This document shows, piece by piece, positions 43,328-53,834 of a DNA stretch of 64,000 nt; the stretch's first letter is position 1; every line of letters begins with the position of its first letter. The stretch is taken from contig NZ_CP065047.1 of the NCBI RefSeq assembly GCF_015689175.1, positions 4,340,001 to 4,404,000 on the forward strand. The letters are read 5' to 3'. A program made the translations under genes and the position numbers. The notes under the pieces were generated by a model. It was not told the origin of the DNA. It searched no databases and was given only the letters and a program-made list of their open reading frames with translations. Source of the DNA: Mycobacterium kubicae (GTDB lineage Bacteria; Actinomycetota; Actinomycetes; Mycobacteriales; Mycobacteriaceae).

Positions 43328-44836
43328 TCACCGGAAGATACCGCGCGGAATCGGCGGCGACTTGGCGAGCACCAGCGGATCGACGATCGGGTTCAACGCG
43401 CCCAGTGTGCCCGCAGCCATGCCCGCGAGGCCCTCAACCACCGACAGAAATCGCCGCTGTTCGGTGTCGCCGAGCACACCGTCGGCCAGTTCGGCGAACT
43501 TGGCCAGGTACTGCTCGCGCCGAAAAGGCTTGGCGCCCAACGGGTGAGCATCGGCCACTGCCAGCTCGTCGACGATCACCGCACCCCCTTTCAGGGTGAC
43601 CTCCGCGCGGGCGCCGAACGCCTTCTCGGCGGGATCGCTGGAGTGGTAGCGCCGGGTCCACTCGGGGTCTTCCCGGGTTGAGATGTTGTGCCACAACGCG
43701 ACTGTGTCGGGGCGATGTGCCCGCTCGGCGGTGTAAGAGCGTTCGTGGTGCCAGCAGCCGTCCTGCAGCGCGACCGCGAAGATGTACATCACCGAGTGGT
43801 CCAGCGTCTCTCGGGATGCGTCGGGGTCGAACTTCTGCGGATCGTTGGATCCGGTGCCGATGACGTAGTGCGTGTGATGGCTGGTGTGCAGCACGATCGT
43901 TTCGATCTGGTTCAGGTCACCGATCCGCTCGCGCATCCGTCGGGCCAGGTCGATAAGGGCCTGGCTCTGGTATTCCGCCGAATGCTCCTTGGTGTAGCTG
44001 TCCAGGATGGCGCGTTTGGGTTCGCCCGGTTCGGGCAACGGCACGCGGTAGGTGTGGCCGGGGCCGGCCAGCAGCCAGGCGATCACTCCGTCCTCGCCTT
44101 CCCAGATGGGCGCGGGCGCACCTTCACCGCGCATGGCACGATCGACCGCCTCGATGGCGACCTTGCCGGCCCAGGCGGGCGCGAACGCCTTCCAGCTGGA
44201 GATTAGCCCCTTGCGGGACTGCCGGGTGGCCGTCGTCAGGTGCAGCGCCTGACCGATCGCCGAATAGATCGTCTCCTGGCCCAGTCGCAGCATGGCACCC
44301 AGGCCGGCCGCCACCGCCGGACCTAGGTGGGCGATGTGGTCAATTCTGTGCTCGTGCAAGCAGATTCCCTTGACCAAGTCGATCTGTATTTCGTAAGCGG
44401 TTGCCAGGCCTCGGATCAGGTCCGCGCCGCTCACACCGAGGTGCTGGGCAACGGCCACCAGAGGGGGGATGTTGTCGCCGGGGTGGGAATAGTCGGCGGC
44501 CAGGAAGGTGTCGTGGAAATCCAACTCGCGTACCGCGACGCCGTTGGCCCACGCCGCCCATTCCGGTGCGTAGTCGCCGGAGACACCGAACACCGTGGCA
44601 CCCCGATTGCCGTAGGGGTGGGCAAGCGCCTGCGCACGCGCGACGGCTACCGGGCGGCGCAGGACGGCGGCCGCGGCAACCGCGGCGTCGTCGATGATGC
44701 GGTTGATGATCATCGACTCGGTCTCGGGCGGCACCGGCACCGGATCGGCGGCGACCTCGGCGATCTTCCATGCCAGGTGTTCAGTGCGCGGAAAGTCGTC
44801 GGCGCTGCGCCGTGCTCGTACTTCGTGGATGCGCAT
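43328..44836 (-). CDS. prpD: 2-methylcitrate dehydratase
   Basis: MmgE/PrpD family, 502 residues, dehydrating 2-methylcitrate in the methylcitrate cycle that burns propionyl-CoA from odd-chain fatty acids and cholesterol. Characteristic stretches: [59 protein letters not shown], and [18 protein letters not shown] 44836 gives [15 protein letters not shown]. No prpC or prpR is adjacent, unlike in M. tuberculosis (Rv1129c-Rv1131), so the partner synthase must be elsewhere. Convergent with the PPE2-like gene. Confidence 0.95.
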   Translation of the reverse strand: MRIHEVRARRSADDFPRTEHLAWKIAEVAADPVPVPPETESMIINRIIDDAAVAAAAVLRRPVAVARAQALAHPYGNRGATVFGVSGDYAPEWAAWANGVAVRELDFHDTFLAADYSHPGDNIPPLVAVAQHLGVSGADLIRGLATAYEIQIDLVKGICLHEHRIDHIAHLGPAVAAGLGAMLRLGQETIYSAIGQALHLTTATRQSRKGLISSWKAFAPAWAGKVAIEAVDRAMRGEGAPAPIWEGEDGVIAWLLAGPGHTYRVPLPEPGEPKRAILDSYTKEHSAEYQSQALIDLARRMRERIGDLNQIETIVLHTSHHTHYVIGTGSNDPQKFDPDASRETLDHSVMYIFAVALQDGCWHHERSYTAERAHRPDTVALWHNISTREDPEWTRRYHSSDPAEKAFGARAEVTLKGGAVIVDELAVADAHPLGAKPFRREQYLAKFAELADGVLGDTEQRRFLSVVEGLAGMAAGTLGALNPIVDPLVLAKSPPIPRGIFR

Positions 44837-44916
44837 AAGCCGCAGACTACGCAGCCGCACTGTACGCATGAACCGCTTGAGCGAAAGGGTGGCGGTCGAC
44901 CACCCACTGCTCGATA

Positions 44917-45717
44917 GTGCCTTTGGTGTCCGGTGTTGCGCCTGTCGTCGTTAGTCTCATCAGTGGATTGGCCGTAGCGGTCATCACGGCACCGGTCGGC
45001 GTCTCGGGGGCCGTCTTTCTGCTGCCTATTCAGTTCAGTGTTCTGCAGGTGCCCAGCCCCTCGGTGACTCCGACGAACCTGCTGTTCAACGTCTTGTCCG
45101 TGCCCGGCGCGTTGGCCCGCTATCGGCGTCGCGCACCGCTTCGTAGCCCGTTGACCGGGCTGCTGCTGGCCGGCACGGTGCCAGGCGTCGTGGTCGGCGC
45201 GCTGGTTCGCGTGCTGCTGTTACCGGGGCCTCGGGTGTTTCGCCTGTTCGCCGCCGCACTACTGCTGCCGTTGGGGCTTTGGCTCTGCCGGCGCGGATGG
45301 AAACCCCTGTCCGGCGGGCTGTCTCACGCCCAGCCATTGTCAAGGGAAGCAATCGGCTTACTCGCTCTCGGCGTCGGGCTGATAGGCGGCATCTATGGAA
45401 TCGGCGGCGGCTCACTGCTGAGTCCGATCCTGGTCGGCAGGGGCATGGACGTGCGCCTGGTGGCGCCGGCCGCCTTGACATCGACTTTCGTTACCTCGGT
45501 GGCCGGTGCCGCGACTTACACCGCGCTGATCGCGGCGAACCCCACACTCGACATTGCGCCGGACTGGACCATCGGAGTCGCCGCGGGTGTCGGGGGTTTG
45601 CTCGGCGGCTACGTGGGTGCGTCTTTGCAGCCGCGACTACCCGAGCGCGCACTGCGGACGCTGCTGGGTGTCAGTGCGATCGCCACAGCAGCCCTTTACC
45701 TGATCCAATCATTGTGA
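44917..45717 (+). CDS. TauE/SafE-family sulfite/anion exporter
   Basis: Membrane protein of 266 residues with about eight hydrophobic segments and the two-fold TauE/SafE pattern: [15 protein letters not shown] in the first half and [18 protein letters not shown] in the second. GTG 44917. Such proteins export sulfite or other organosulfur anions. The convergent neighbour is a persulfide-dioxygenase-like enzyme that would release sulfite, a sensible functional pairing; the substrate is not proven. Confidence 0.87.
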   Translation: MPLVSGVAPVVVSLISGLAVAVITAPVGVSGAVFLLPIQFSVLQVPSPSVTPTNLLFNVLSVPGALARYRRRAPLRSPLTGLLLAGTVPGVVVGALVRVLLLPGPRVFRLFAAALLLPLGLWLCRRGWKPLSGGLSHAQPLSREAIGLLALGVGLIGGIYGIGGGSLLSPILVGRGMDVRLVAPAALTSTFVTSVAGAATYTALIAANPTLDIAPDWTIGVAAGVGGLLGGYVGASLQPRLPERALRTLLGVSAIATAALYLIQSL

Positions 45718-45772
45718 CCGGCAACGCTTTCCGCATTTCCGAGGTGGACACCGTTCACCCGGCTCCGGAAGC

Positions 45773-47203
45773 TTAGTCGATCGGATGACCTTCTGTCTCG
45801 GCGAGGTGTTGTGCTTGTTCGCCACCTGTTGTCGGCAGCTTGGCGTCCTCCCAGGCGCCATAGCCGCCCAGCAGGTCGGAGACGTCTTCGAACCCAGACG
45901 CTCGTAAGACGCTGGCGGCGACCATAGAACGGGTACCGCTGGCGCAGTAGACGACAACAGGAGCCGCCGCGTCGATATCGGAGAGCGACTGCGTCAGGGC
46001 CGGTAACGGGATGGTCCGCGCACCGGGTATCACGCCGTCCTCCACCTCCCCGAGTCCGCGCACATCGACGATCTGCAGCCGAGGTTCGACGTCCCGTAGG
46101 CCGGCCAACTGATGAACGCTCAACCGGGAAGCGGTCTGTACGAGGTCTTTCCTCTGCACCACAACGTCTGCCAGGTTCCGCAGTTGTCCGACGACGCGGT
46201 CGAAGCCGACCCGGGACAGCCGGATCTTGGACTCGCGGGCGGACACCGGGTCACCGACCAGGACGATGTCGCGGTCCGGTTCGAGCACATTGCCGGCCCA
46301 TTCGGCGAAGCGTCCTTGCAAGCTGGTGTTGACCGCACCCCGCAGATGGCCGTAGGCGTAGTCTCCCGGTCCCCGAGTGTCCAGCAGTACGGCGCCTTCC
46401 TCGGCGCGCTGCAACACGTCATCGACGTCGAGTAAGGGCGGGGCATCGTCGTCGAGGAGTGGGTGCGCCTCCGTGTTGCGCGTCGATGCGTATTCGAAGT
46501 ACGGCGGCTGCACCGATTGGCCTTCGGTCACCGCGGCAACGAATGCGTCGACGTCTGACTTCTGCAACGCGTAATTCTTCTCCCTCTGCTCACCAACGGT
46601 CGAACTGGTCTCGCTCGACAATTGCTTGCCGCAGGAAGAGCCGGCGCCATGCGCGGGGAAAACCCGTGTTGCATCAGGCAATTTCAGCAACTTGTCATGC
46701 AACGAGTGATACAGCGATCGAGCCAGCTCGTCAGCCGATATGCCCGATGAGGAGCAGAGGTCAGGGCGTCCGACGTCACCGACGAACAGTGTGTCACCGG
46801 TGAGAACTCCGTAGGGAACTTCGTCGCCAGGATGCTCGTAGACCACGATGCAGATCGACTCGGGAGTGTGCCCCGGCGTCGACAAGATCTCGAACGTCAC
46901 TTCGCCCAACGAGATTCGCTGACCATCGTGCAACGGCTCGATCGCGAATTCGACATCGGCGTCTGCGCCGAACGAGATCACCGCGTCGGTGGCTTCCGCC
47001 AGTTCCAGATGACCGCTGAGGAAGTCGGCGTGAATGTGGGTCTCGATGACCCGTTCGATGCGCAGCCCGTGTTCTGCTGCTTCTTGCAGATAGATGTCGA
47101 TATCTCGGCGGGGGTCAACCACGACCGCGCGACCGGTGCTTTCGTCGCCGATCAGGTAGGAAGCCTGTGACAAGCAGCTCAGATAATGCTGTGTGAAGAT
47201 CAC
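45773..47203 (-). CDS. MBL-fold persulfide dioxygenase-like protein fused to two rhodanese domains
   Basis: 476 residues. The N-terminal metallo-beta-lactamase domain has the iron-binding motif THIHADFLSGH (His56, His58, Asp60, His65) as in ETHE1/persulfide dioxygenases, and later GDTLFVGDVGRPD and FPAHGAGS. The first rhodanese-like domain (about 260-340) lacks a catalytic Cys (IVLVGDPVS); the second (about 365-460) keeps it in VVVYCASGTRS. This MBL, inactive rhodanese, active rhodanese order matches CstB-type sulfur detoxification enzymes. GTG 47203 follows a GAGGAG site. Oxidises persulfide to sulfite/thiosulfate. Confidence 0.88.
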   Translation of the reverse strand: MIFTQHYLSCLSQASYLIGDESTGRAVVVDPRRDIDIYLQEAAEHGLRIERVIETHIHADFLSGHLELAEATDAVISFGADADVEFAIEPLHDGQRISLGEVTFEILSTPGHTPESICIVVYEHPGDEVPYGVLTGDTLFVGDVGRPDLCSSSGISADELARSLYHSLHDKLLKLPDATRVFPAHGAGSSCGKQLSSETSSTVGEQREKNYALQKSDVDAFVAAVTEGQSVQPPYFEYASTRNTEAHPLLDDDAPPLLDVDDVLQRAEEGAVLLDTRGPGDYAYGHLRGAVNTSLQGRFAEWAGNVLEPDRDIVLVGDPVSARESKIRLSRVGFDRVVGQLRNLADVVVQRKDLVQTASRLSVHQLAGLRDVEPRLQIVDVRGLGEVEDGVIPGARTIPLPALTQSLSDIDAAAPVVVYCASGTRSMVAASVLRASGFEDVSDLLGGYGAWEDAKLPTTGGEQAQHLAETEGHPID

Positions 47204-47636
47204 CGGATACTCCTCCTCAGCGTCCCTACGGTTTTGGTTTCCTGACCGACTGTCCGTCTAAACAGCGTGGTCGCGCTGTTCGGTTGCGGCGAGCCAAGCG
47301 ACGCAACGGGTCGTCGGAATTCCAGCCGACGCGAATGACTTGAGGGGCTCGCCAACCAGCGCTGATGTGCTGCACGACGATCGAGACGTGCACCGGGGCC
47401 GACCGCGAGACGGCAGGTCGGTGGCTCGAATCGGGCCGAGTTTAACTCGGTGCAGTCGCCATAACGCTTGGGCGGTGATTCATCTGGGCATCACACGGCA
47501 CCTACCGCCCTAATTGTATTGACCCGCCAATCAACCGGATTGAACAAACGATCAAATCACCCAACCGGATGCTGCACACCGCGCGACAGGTGTAGCTTGC
47601 TGCTGGGGCAGCACGGGGTCAGACGAGGAGCAACGC
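47204..47636. other. Intergenic region, 433 bases
   Basis: Shared upstream region of the MBL-rhodanese gene and the divergent amine-oxidase gene. AT-richer towards 47500-47570 (TAATTGTATTGACC and several TTGAAC/ATCAAAT words), so it likely holds promoters. No intact ORF, RNA gene or clear operator was found. Confidence 0.4.
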
Positions 47637-49019
47637 GTGTCCGATGTCGATTACTGCGTGGTCGGAGCGGGATTCGCCGGCTTGACCGCCGCACTGCGTC
47701 TCAAACAAGCGGGCCGCTCGGTGGCCCTCCTCGAAGCTCGCGACAGAGTCGGCGGTCGCACGTACACCCTGACCCGCGACGACGGTGCCTGGATCGACCG
47801 TGGCGGCGCGTGGATAGGTCCCGGACAGGATCGGATCTATGCCTTGATGCACGAGTTCGGCGTGCCGGAATACAAGCAGCACAACGACGGCGACGCGATG
47901 ATGATCGTGGACGGCAAGAAACATCGCTACGGCGGGAAACTGCCGTGGACGATGAGTCCATGGGCGGTCGCGAATCTGGGCCTCGCGCTGCTGGCCGTCG
48001 AGAAGATGTGCAAAACCATTCCACGCGAAAACCCCTGGGAGGCAGCCGATGCCGCCGAGTGGGACCGGATCAGTCTCGGTGCGTGGATAGAGGGCAACGT
48101 GATGTCCAAGCCGGCCCGCGACATGCTGGACATGGCGCTGGGTGGCCTGTACACCTGCGCTGCCTCCGAAGTGTCGTTGCTGTGGGCGCTTTTGCAGATG
48201 GCCTCCGGCGGAGGTCCCGGCTTCTGCATCACCGGCAAAGGCGGGTCACAGGATGCCCGCCCGGTCGGCGGCATGGGTGCGATCTACCGTCCCATGGCCG
48301 CGCAACTCGGTGCGGCACTGCATTTGCAGCAGCCGGTCCGACGCATCACGCAAGACGCTGACGGCGTCACCGTTGCGTCCGAGGGCATGACGGTGCGCGC
48401 CGAGCGGGTGATCGTGGCCATCCCGATGGCCATCGCCGGCTCCATCGACTACCAACCCTTGCTGCCGGCGGATCGGTCACTGCTGCACCAACGCATGCCC
48501 GGCGGTGCGGTGATCAAGACCTCGGTGGTCTACGACGAGCCTTTCTGGCGTGCCGACGGGCTGTCCGGTCAGTCCGCCGCGGCGGGCACGCCGGTCACCA
48601 TCACGATCGACGCCTGTACCGACACCGCAGACCCCGGAATCATGTGTGCCATCACCGAAGGACCCGCCGCGCGGGAACTGACGAAACTCGACGAAGCCGC
48701 GAGAAAGGCGATCGTCGTCGGCGAACTGGTCGACCGCTTCGGGGAAAAGGCGAACGCGGTCGTGGAGTATCACGAGCAGAATTGGACCATCGAACGCTAC
48801 TCAGGCGGCGGGATGATCAGTCACGCCTCGACCGGTGTGCTGACCGAGTACGGTCCGTCGCTGCGGCCGCCCTGCGGACGGATCCACTGGGCCGGCACCG
48901 AGACCTCGACCACCATGTGTGGGTGGATTGACGGGGCCATCCGCTCCGGAGAGCGGGCCGCCGCCGAAGTGCTGGCGGCCCGCTCCACCGCAGGGTTCAC
49001 CCAGGCCGCGTTGAGCTAG
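47637..49019 (+). CDS. Flavin-containing amine oxidase
   Basis: Flavoprotein of 460 residues oxidising a primary or polyamine to an aldehyde with hydrogen peroxide. The N-terminus has the FAD motif VVGAGFAGLTAALRLKQAG, then EARDRVGGRTYT; the substrate region includes DRGGAWIGPGQ, and the C-terminus has the second FAD signature IHWAGTETSTTMCGWIDGAI. GTG 47637 has GAGGAG eight bases upstream. It resembles the mycobacterial monoamine-oxidase-like AofH. Converges on an Esx gene with stop codons overlapping at 49016-49019. Confidence 0.92.
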   Translation: MSDVDYCVVGAGFAGLTAALRLKQAGRSVALLEARDRVGGRTYTLTRDDGAWIDRGGAWIGPGQDRIYALMHEFGVPEYKQHNDGDAMMIVDGKKHRYGGKLPWTMSPWAVANLGLALLAVEKMCKTIPRENPWEAADAAEWDRISLGAWIEGNVMSKPARDMLDMALGGLYTCAASEVSLLWALLQMASGGGPGFCITGKGGSQDARPVGGMGAIYRPMAAQLGAALHLQQPVRRITQDADGVTVASEGMTVRAERVIVAIPMAIAGSIDYQPLLPADRSLLHQRMPGGAVIKTSVVYDEPFWRADGLSGQSAAAGTPVTITIDACTDTADPGIMCAITEGPAARELTKLDEAARKAIVVGELVDRFGEKANAVVEYHEQNWTIERYSGGGMISHASTGVLTEYGPSLRPPCGRIHWAGTETSTTMCGWIDGAIRSGERAAAEVLAARSTAGFTQAALS

Positions 49020-49300
49020 GCCCAGCTGGAGCCGACGGCGCTGTCGGTCTGCGCCATGTTGCTGCCGGCGGACTGGACCTTCTGGCCGTGGGAGTTGGCC
49101 TGCTCGTAGATCACCTGGAAGTTGCGACCCAACTGGGTGATGAACTCCTGGCACGCCACCGAACCGGCGCCACCCCAGAAATCACCGGCAGCCAGCACAT
49201 CGCGAACGATGGCCTGGTGCTCGGCCTCCAGATTGGCCGCCTGCGCGCGAATCAACGCGCCATGGGCATCGACATCACCGAACTGGTAATTGATCGTCAT
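49016..49300 (-). CDS. ESAT-6-like WXG100 protein, Mtb9.9 subfamily
   Basis: 94 residues, nearly the same as the EsxL/EsxN/EsxI/EsxO/EsxV group: TINYQFGDVDAHGALIRAQA start, GDFWGGAGSVACQEF with the WxG turn, and a QTDSAVGSSWA end. Secreted by a type VII system (ESX-5 in M. tuberculosis) as a heterodimer with the QILSS-type partner encoded 14 bases upstream. Major T-cell antigens in M. tuberculosis. The exact paralogue cannot be named. Confidence 0.95.
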   Translation of the reverse strand: MTINYQFGDVDAHGALIRAQAANLEAEHQAIVRDVLAAGDFWGGAGSVACQEFITQLGRNFQVIYEQANSHGQKVQSAGSNMAQTDSAVGSSWA

Positions 49301-49314
49301 CGCTGCTGTCCCTT

Positions 49315-49620
<306 letters not shown>

Positions 49621-49689
49621 TCAAAAGACTTCAAATTCGTTGTGCCAGAACGTGAATACTTCGACTCATCACCTCCACGCTGTGACCCC

Positions 49690-50826
49690 CTAACCGACCC
49701 CAGTTCGCGGAATTACGCTCGGCCGCTGTTGCACCACGTGTGAGCCGCCACCGCCGCGGCCCATCATTCCGCCGGGCATGCCGCCACCGGCGCCGCCCAT
49801 TCCCGTCGGCATCGGCATCATTGGCATGCCGCCTGCCGGGGCCGCGGCTGGTGCCACGGGAGTGGGCGTGGCGCCCAGTCCCTGCATGGCCACACTGGCC
49901 GTTCCCTTGGGCACGGAACCCTCCCAGGTAGGGGGCACCGACATCGCACCCACCAGCCGAGCCTGCCCGAGTCCGGCCGACATGCCACCCAGGCCACCGG
50001 CCCCGCCGATCCCGTTCACCGCAGGAGCGGTCTGCCCCACCAAGTTCGGCACGTCCGCGGCGGCGGCCACGCCCGCATTGGCCAGGCCCGCGGTACCCGC
50101 ATTGGCGGTCTGCGCCAACGAGGTCAACGGCGAGATCAACATGCTGGCCGGGTAAGCCGCGACCTGCGCGACCGACGCCAACGACTGCACCGGCACCGCC
50201 GACGCCAGCGACTGCACCTGTGATACCAGGGCCGGAGCTACCGAAGTCACGCTCTGAATGGCTGGGCTCACCGCGCCGGAGACCGCCGTAGCCAACCCCG
50301 ACAGACTCAACGGCGGCGCGCTGAACGGCGTCAGCGCCGCGGCAACCGATGTCGCGCCGGAGTGATAGCCCACCATCGCGGCCACATCCTGCGCCCACAT
50401 CTCGACGTAGTCGAATTCGTTGGCGGCGATGGCCGGAGCGTTCTGGCCCAGGAAGTTGGTCGCGACGAGCGACACCAGCGACATCCTGTTGGCCGTGACC
50501 GCCGCGGGGTGCACCGTGCCGGCCAACGCGGTTTCGAAAGCCATAGCCGCGGCTCGCGCCTGACTGGCCGCCGACTGCGCCTGGCTCGCCGCCGCGCTCA
50601 ACCACCCCACGTACGGGACGGCGGTGGCCGCCATCGCCGTCGATGCCGGACCGGTCCACGAACCGCCGGTCAGCCCCGTGATCACCGAGTCGAACGACGA
50701 CGCCGAGGCTTGCAAGTCCTGGGCCAGGCCTTCCCACGCCGCAGCCGCCAGCAACAACGGACTCGAGCCTGCGCCACCGAAGATCCGCGCCGAGTTGATC
50801 TCAGGTGGTAACCACGAGAAGTCCAT
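49690..50826 (-). CDS. PPE-family protein (PPE-SVP type) at the Esx locus
   Basis: 378 residues from ATG 50826 ([18 protein letters not shown]); an ATG 12 bases earlier is possible. The PPE domain has the usual GGSWTGPAS turn and ends around [16 protein letters not shown]. The C-terminal SVP motif is [11 protein letters not shown], then a Gly/Met-rich tail. Close to PPE18/PPE19-like proteins, which are exported by ESX-5. No PE gene precedes it, although PPE domains normally fold with a PE partner encoded just upstream, so it must pair in trans. Confidence 0.93.
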   Translation of the reverse strand: MDFSWLPPEINSARIFGGAGSSPLLLAAAAWEGLAQDLQASASSFDSVITGLTGGSWTGPASTAMAATAVPYVGWLSAAASQAQSAASQARAAAMAFETALAGTVHPAAVTANRMSLVSLVATNFLGQNAPAIAANEFDYVEMWAQDVAAMVGYHSGATSVAAALTPFSAPPLSLSGLATAVSGAVSPAIQSVTSVAPALVSQVQSLASAVPVQSLASVAQVAAYPASMLISPLTSLAQTANAGTAGLANAGVAAAADVPNLVGQTAPAVNGIGGAGGLGGMSAGLGQARLVGAMSVPPTWEGSVPKGTASVAMQGLGATPTPVAPAAAPAGGMPMMPMPTGMGGAGGGMPGGMMGRGGGGSHVVQQRPSVIPRTGVG

Positions 50827-51037
50827 GATCATGGGCATTCCAATCCCGCCGCGCTAACGGCTCTGAGCACTCGAACGGCCCGGCGTAATCCGCCGGTCAC
50901 GCACATCACGGGCGGATCGTAAAACCAATCACGGCTTGGATTGCTTTGCTATGTAAAACTCCCAGGTTTCACCCAGGAATTCGACAGGAATCGCTCGGTG
51001 GAGCTGCGGCTTGCCTGTCGGTGGTCGGCGATACTAT

Positions 51038-51053
51038 TCGAACATGCGTTCGA
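51038..51053. promoter_or_regulatory. LexA (SOS) box overlapping a start codon
   Basis: TCGAACATGCGTTCGA fits the mycobacterial SOS-box consensus TCGAAC-N4-GTTCGA exactly. The ATG of the 13E12/HNH gene is in the central four bases, so LexA would block transcription initiation or early elongation. Other 13E12-family genes are known to carry SOS boxes. Confidence 0.88.
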
Positions 51054-52372
51054 GTACGCGGGAGGAGATCGCCGCCGCCTATGAGGCGTTGCGCGAGGCG
51101 GTCACTGGTGTGCTCGACCTGACGTATGACGTGCTGACGACCCCGGAGCGGCTGACGTATCTGGCCCGGCAGGAAGAGGTGGTGCGCCGGTTGCCGGCCG
51201 CGCGGCATCAGTTGATCAACCAGCTCGCCGAGCAGGCCAGCGAGGCAGAACTGGGCGGCCGATTACCCAAGGCGTTGGCGGCGCGGCTACGTATTACCCC
51301 CGGAGAAGCCAGCAGACGCGTGGCCGAGGCCGCAGAACTGGGCGAACGGCGCGCCTTGACCGGTGAACCGTTGGCGCCGCAGCTGACCGCCACCGCCCAC
51401 GGGCAGCGCGCCGGCCTGATTGGTGAGGGTCATGTGCGGGTGATCCGGGATTTCGTCAAGCACCTGCCCGCCCACGTGGACGTGGAGACGCAAGAGAAGG
51501 CCGAGGAACATCTGGCGCGGCTGGCCGGTCAGTACCGGCCCGACCAGTTGGCCAAACTCGCCGAACGGCTGATGGACTGCCTACATCCGGACGGCGACTA
51601 CACCGACGACGACCGCGCCCGCCGGCGCGGGGTCACGCTGGGTAAGCAGGACGTCGATGGCATGTCGCGGCTGACGGGCTATTTGACCCCTGAAGCGCGC
51701 GCCACCCTAGAAGCGGTACTGGCCAAGCTGGCCGCCCCGGGCATGTGCAACCCCGACGACGACACCCCGTGTGTGGCGGTGGCGCCGTCGGAAGAGGCGG
51801 TTCGGCACGATCTGCGCTCGACGGCCCAGCGCAACCACGACGGGATGCTGGCGGCGTGTCGGGCGCTGCTGTGCAGCGGCGATCTCGGCCAGCACAACGG
51901 ACTACCGGCCTCCATCATCGTCACCACCACCCTGCGCGAGTTAGAGGCAGCCGCGGGGAAAGCGTTGACCGGCGGGGGCACCCTGCTGCCCATGTCCGAC
52001 GTCATCCGGCTGTCCCGCCACGCCCACCACTACCTAGCCATCTTCGACCGCGGCAACGCCCTAGCGCTGTACCACACCAAACGCCTCGCCTCCCCCGCCC
52101 AACGCATCGTGCTGTACGCCAAAGACCGCGGCTGCACCGCACCAGGCTGCGACGTCACCGGCTACTACTGCGAAGTCCACCACGTCATCCCCTACGCGCA
52201 GACCCGCACCACCGACATCAACCAACTCACCCTGGCCTGCGGCGGCCACCACCCCCTCGCCGAACAGGGCTACACCACCCGCACCAACACCCGAGCCGAC
52301 ACCGAATGGATCCCCCCACCACACCTGGACCACGGCCAACCCCGCACCAACACCTACCACCAACTTGTCTAA
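51044..52372 (+). CDS. 13E12-repeat-family HNH endonuclease (DUF222)
   Basis: 442 residues. The DUF222 domain covers roughly the first 300 ([36 protein letters not shown]). The C-terminal HNH domain is [20 protein letters not shown] followed by HHVIPYAQ and [12 protein letters not shown], with two Cys pairs binding zinc. ATG 51044 is inside the LexA box; an in-frame TTG at 51011 is less likely. Such genes are repeated in mycobacteria and may be mobile or DNA-damage-linked nucleases. Position matches Rv1128c. The last 300 bases are unusually C-rich. Confidence 0.92.
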   Translation: MRSSTREEIAAAYEALREAVTGVLDLTYDVLTTPERLTYLARQEEVVRRLPAARHQLINQLAEQASEAELGGRLPKALAARLRITPGEASRRVAEAAELGERRALTGEPLAPQLTATAHGQRAGLIGEGHVRVIRDFVKHLPAHVDVETQEKAEEHLARLAGQYRPDQLAKLAERLMDCLHPDGDYTDDDRARRRGVTLGKQDVDGMSRLTGYLTPEARATLEAVLAKLAAPGMCNPDDDTPCVAVAPSEEAVRHDLRSTAQRNHDGMLAACRALLCSGDLGQHNGLPASIIVTTTLRELEAAAGKALTGGGTLLPMSDVIRLSRHAHHYLAIFDRGNALALYHTKRLASPAQRIVLYAKDRGCTAPGCDVTGYYCEVHHVIPYAQTRTTDINQLTLACGGHHPLAEQGYTTRTNTRADTEWIPPPHLDHGQPRTNTYHQLV

Positions 52373-52591
52373 TGCGTGCAGGGAATCAGGTCTGCAGCCA
52401 TGATTCCTAGGTGATGACCGGTCAAGGCTCGACCTTCCACTGTCGCCTGCTGGCTGACTCCGGGGTGGCTTGCCGGCCGGTCACCACCGCCTCAGGCAAG
52501 GAGTGGCTGAAGAGAGGCCTGCGTAGCCGAAAGTTGGTGTGCCCTCCTTGCTTCCAAATTGAGTTCATGAAGAAGGGTTGGTGCTCTTTCG
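52373..52591 (+). other. Left non-coding end of the IS110 element, possible bridge RNA
   Basis: 219 bases without a gene between the HNH gene and the IS110 transposase. GGAATCA (52382-52388) and TGATTCC (52401-52407) make a short hairpin after the HNH gene. CTTGCC (52469-52474) pairs with GGCAAG (52495-52500) around a G/C-rich loop. IS110-group elements transcribe a structured guide (bridge RNA) from this end; the exact RNA ends and loops cannot be fixed here. Confidence 0.45.
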
Positions 52592-53689
52592 GTGACGACA
52601 AATACTCACCTCCGCCGGGTAGTGATTGCCGTTGATCCTCACAAGGGGTCATGGACCGCTGCCGCTGTCGATGCCGCTTTGGTTCCTTTGGCCACCATTC
52701 GCGTCCCAGTTAGCCGCGATGGTTACCGGACGCTGCGGCGTTTTGCTCGTCGATGGCCCCACGCAGACTGGGCTATCGAAGGAGCCCCTGGTCTCGGGGC
52801 GCCGCTGACCACGCGGCTGCACGCAGAGGGCATCGAGGTCCTTGACGTGCCAGCCAAGCTCGCTGCACGGGTCCGGCTGCTGTCGAGCGGCCACGGCCGC
52901 AAAAATGACAATGCCGACGCACTATCAGTGGGTATCGCGGCGCTCACATCGCACGCGCTCAACAGCGCCCAGAACACCGCGGAGACCACGGCACTGCGTG
53001 CGATCGTCGAGCATCGCGATGACCTGGTCAAGGTTCGCACTCAGACCATCAACCGACTCCACGTCGTACTGACAAAGCTGGTTCTCGCCGGCGCCGGGCG
53101 CAACCTGACCGCAGACCAGGCTGCTGGACTCCTGCGCGCTGCTCGACCTCGCCACCCCGCCTCGAAAGCGTTGCGTAACCTGGCGCTCGATCTGATCAGC
53201 GAGGTGCGTCAGCTCGATCGCCGGATCACCAAAGCCACCAATGACATTGATGGCGCAGTCACCGCCACCGGCACCAACCTGACTCAACTAGCAGGCATCG
53301 GAGCCCTCACCGCAGGCAAAATCCTCGCGCGGGTTGGAGACATTACCCGTTTCCGCTCGGCGGCCGCCTTCGCCAGCTACACCGGCACCGCTCCCATCGA
53401 AGCCTCCTCCGGCGATGTGGTCCGCCACCGGCTATCCCGGGCAGGCGACCGCCAGCTCAACTACTGCCTGCACGTCATGGCGTTGACCCAGATCCGGCGC
53501 CCATCCCCAGGCAAGACCTACTACCTGCGCAAACGTTCGGAAGGAAAAAGCCGCAAAGAAGCCATGCGCTGCCTCAAACGGCGCCTATCTGACGTTGTCT
53601 ACCGCCAATTACAGCGCGAAGCTCCCAGATTCAGGGCTGACCCGGCGGGACACATGGGGGCGGCTCAGAAGTCCCGCGCGGCCGGCTAA
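52592..53689 (+). CDS. IS110-family transposase (DEDD recombinase)
   Basis: 365 residues. The N-terminal RuvC-like DEDD domain has Asp in VIAVDPHKGSW, Glu in WAIEGAPGLG and two Asp in KNDNADALSV. A coiled-coil linker follows, then the Transposase_20 domain with the catalytic Ser region SYTGTAPIEASSGDVVRHRL. GTG 52592. IS110 elements lack long terminal repeats and use a bridge RNA to choose target and donor DNA. The element boundaries are not resolved; the right flank 53690-53834 has no gene. The reading frame is intact, so the element may be active. Confidence 0.93.
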   Translation: MTTNTHLRRVVIAVDPHKGSWTAAAVDAALVPLATIRVPVSRDGYRTLRRFARRWPHADWAIEGAPGLGAPLTTRLHAEGIEVLDVPAKLAARVRLLSSGHGRKNDNADALSVGIAALTSHALNSAQNTAETTALRAIVEHRDDLVKVRTQTINRLHVVLTKLVLAGAGRNLTADQAAGLLRAARPRHPASKALRNLALDLISEVRQLDRRITKATNDIDGAVTATGTNLTQLAGIGALTAGKILARVGDITRFRSAAAFASYTGTAPIEASSGDVVRHRLSRAGDRQLNYCLHVMALTQIRRPSPGKTYYLRKRSEGKSRKEAMRCLKRRLSDVVYRQLQREAPRFRADPAGHMGAAQKSRAAG

Positions 53690-53834
53690 AACCCCAACAC
53701 CGACGCTTCGGACTAAGTCACTCAACCGGGCCAGCTAACAACCACCATATAACCGAACCACCACACCATTGACACAGAGAGGCGCCACCCCGAGAGACTT
53801 CTGGTGGCAGAAGATGACCCATAGGGCCGAGCAG

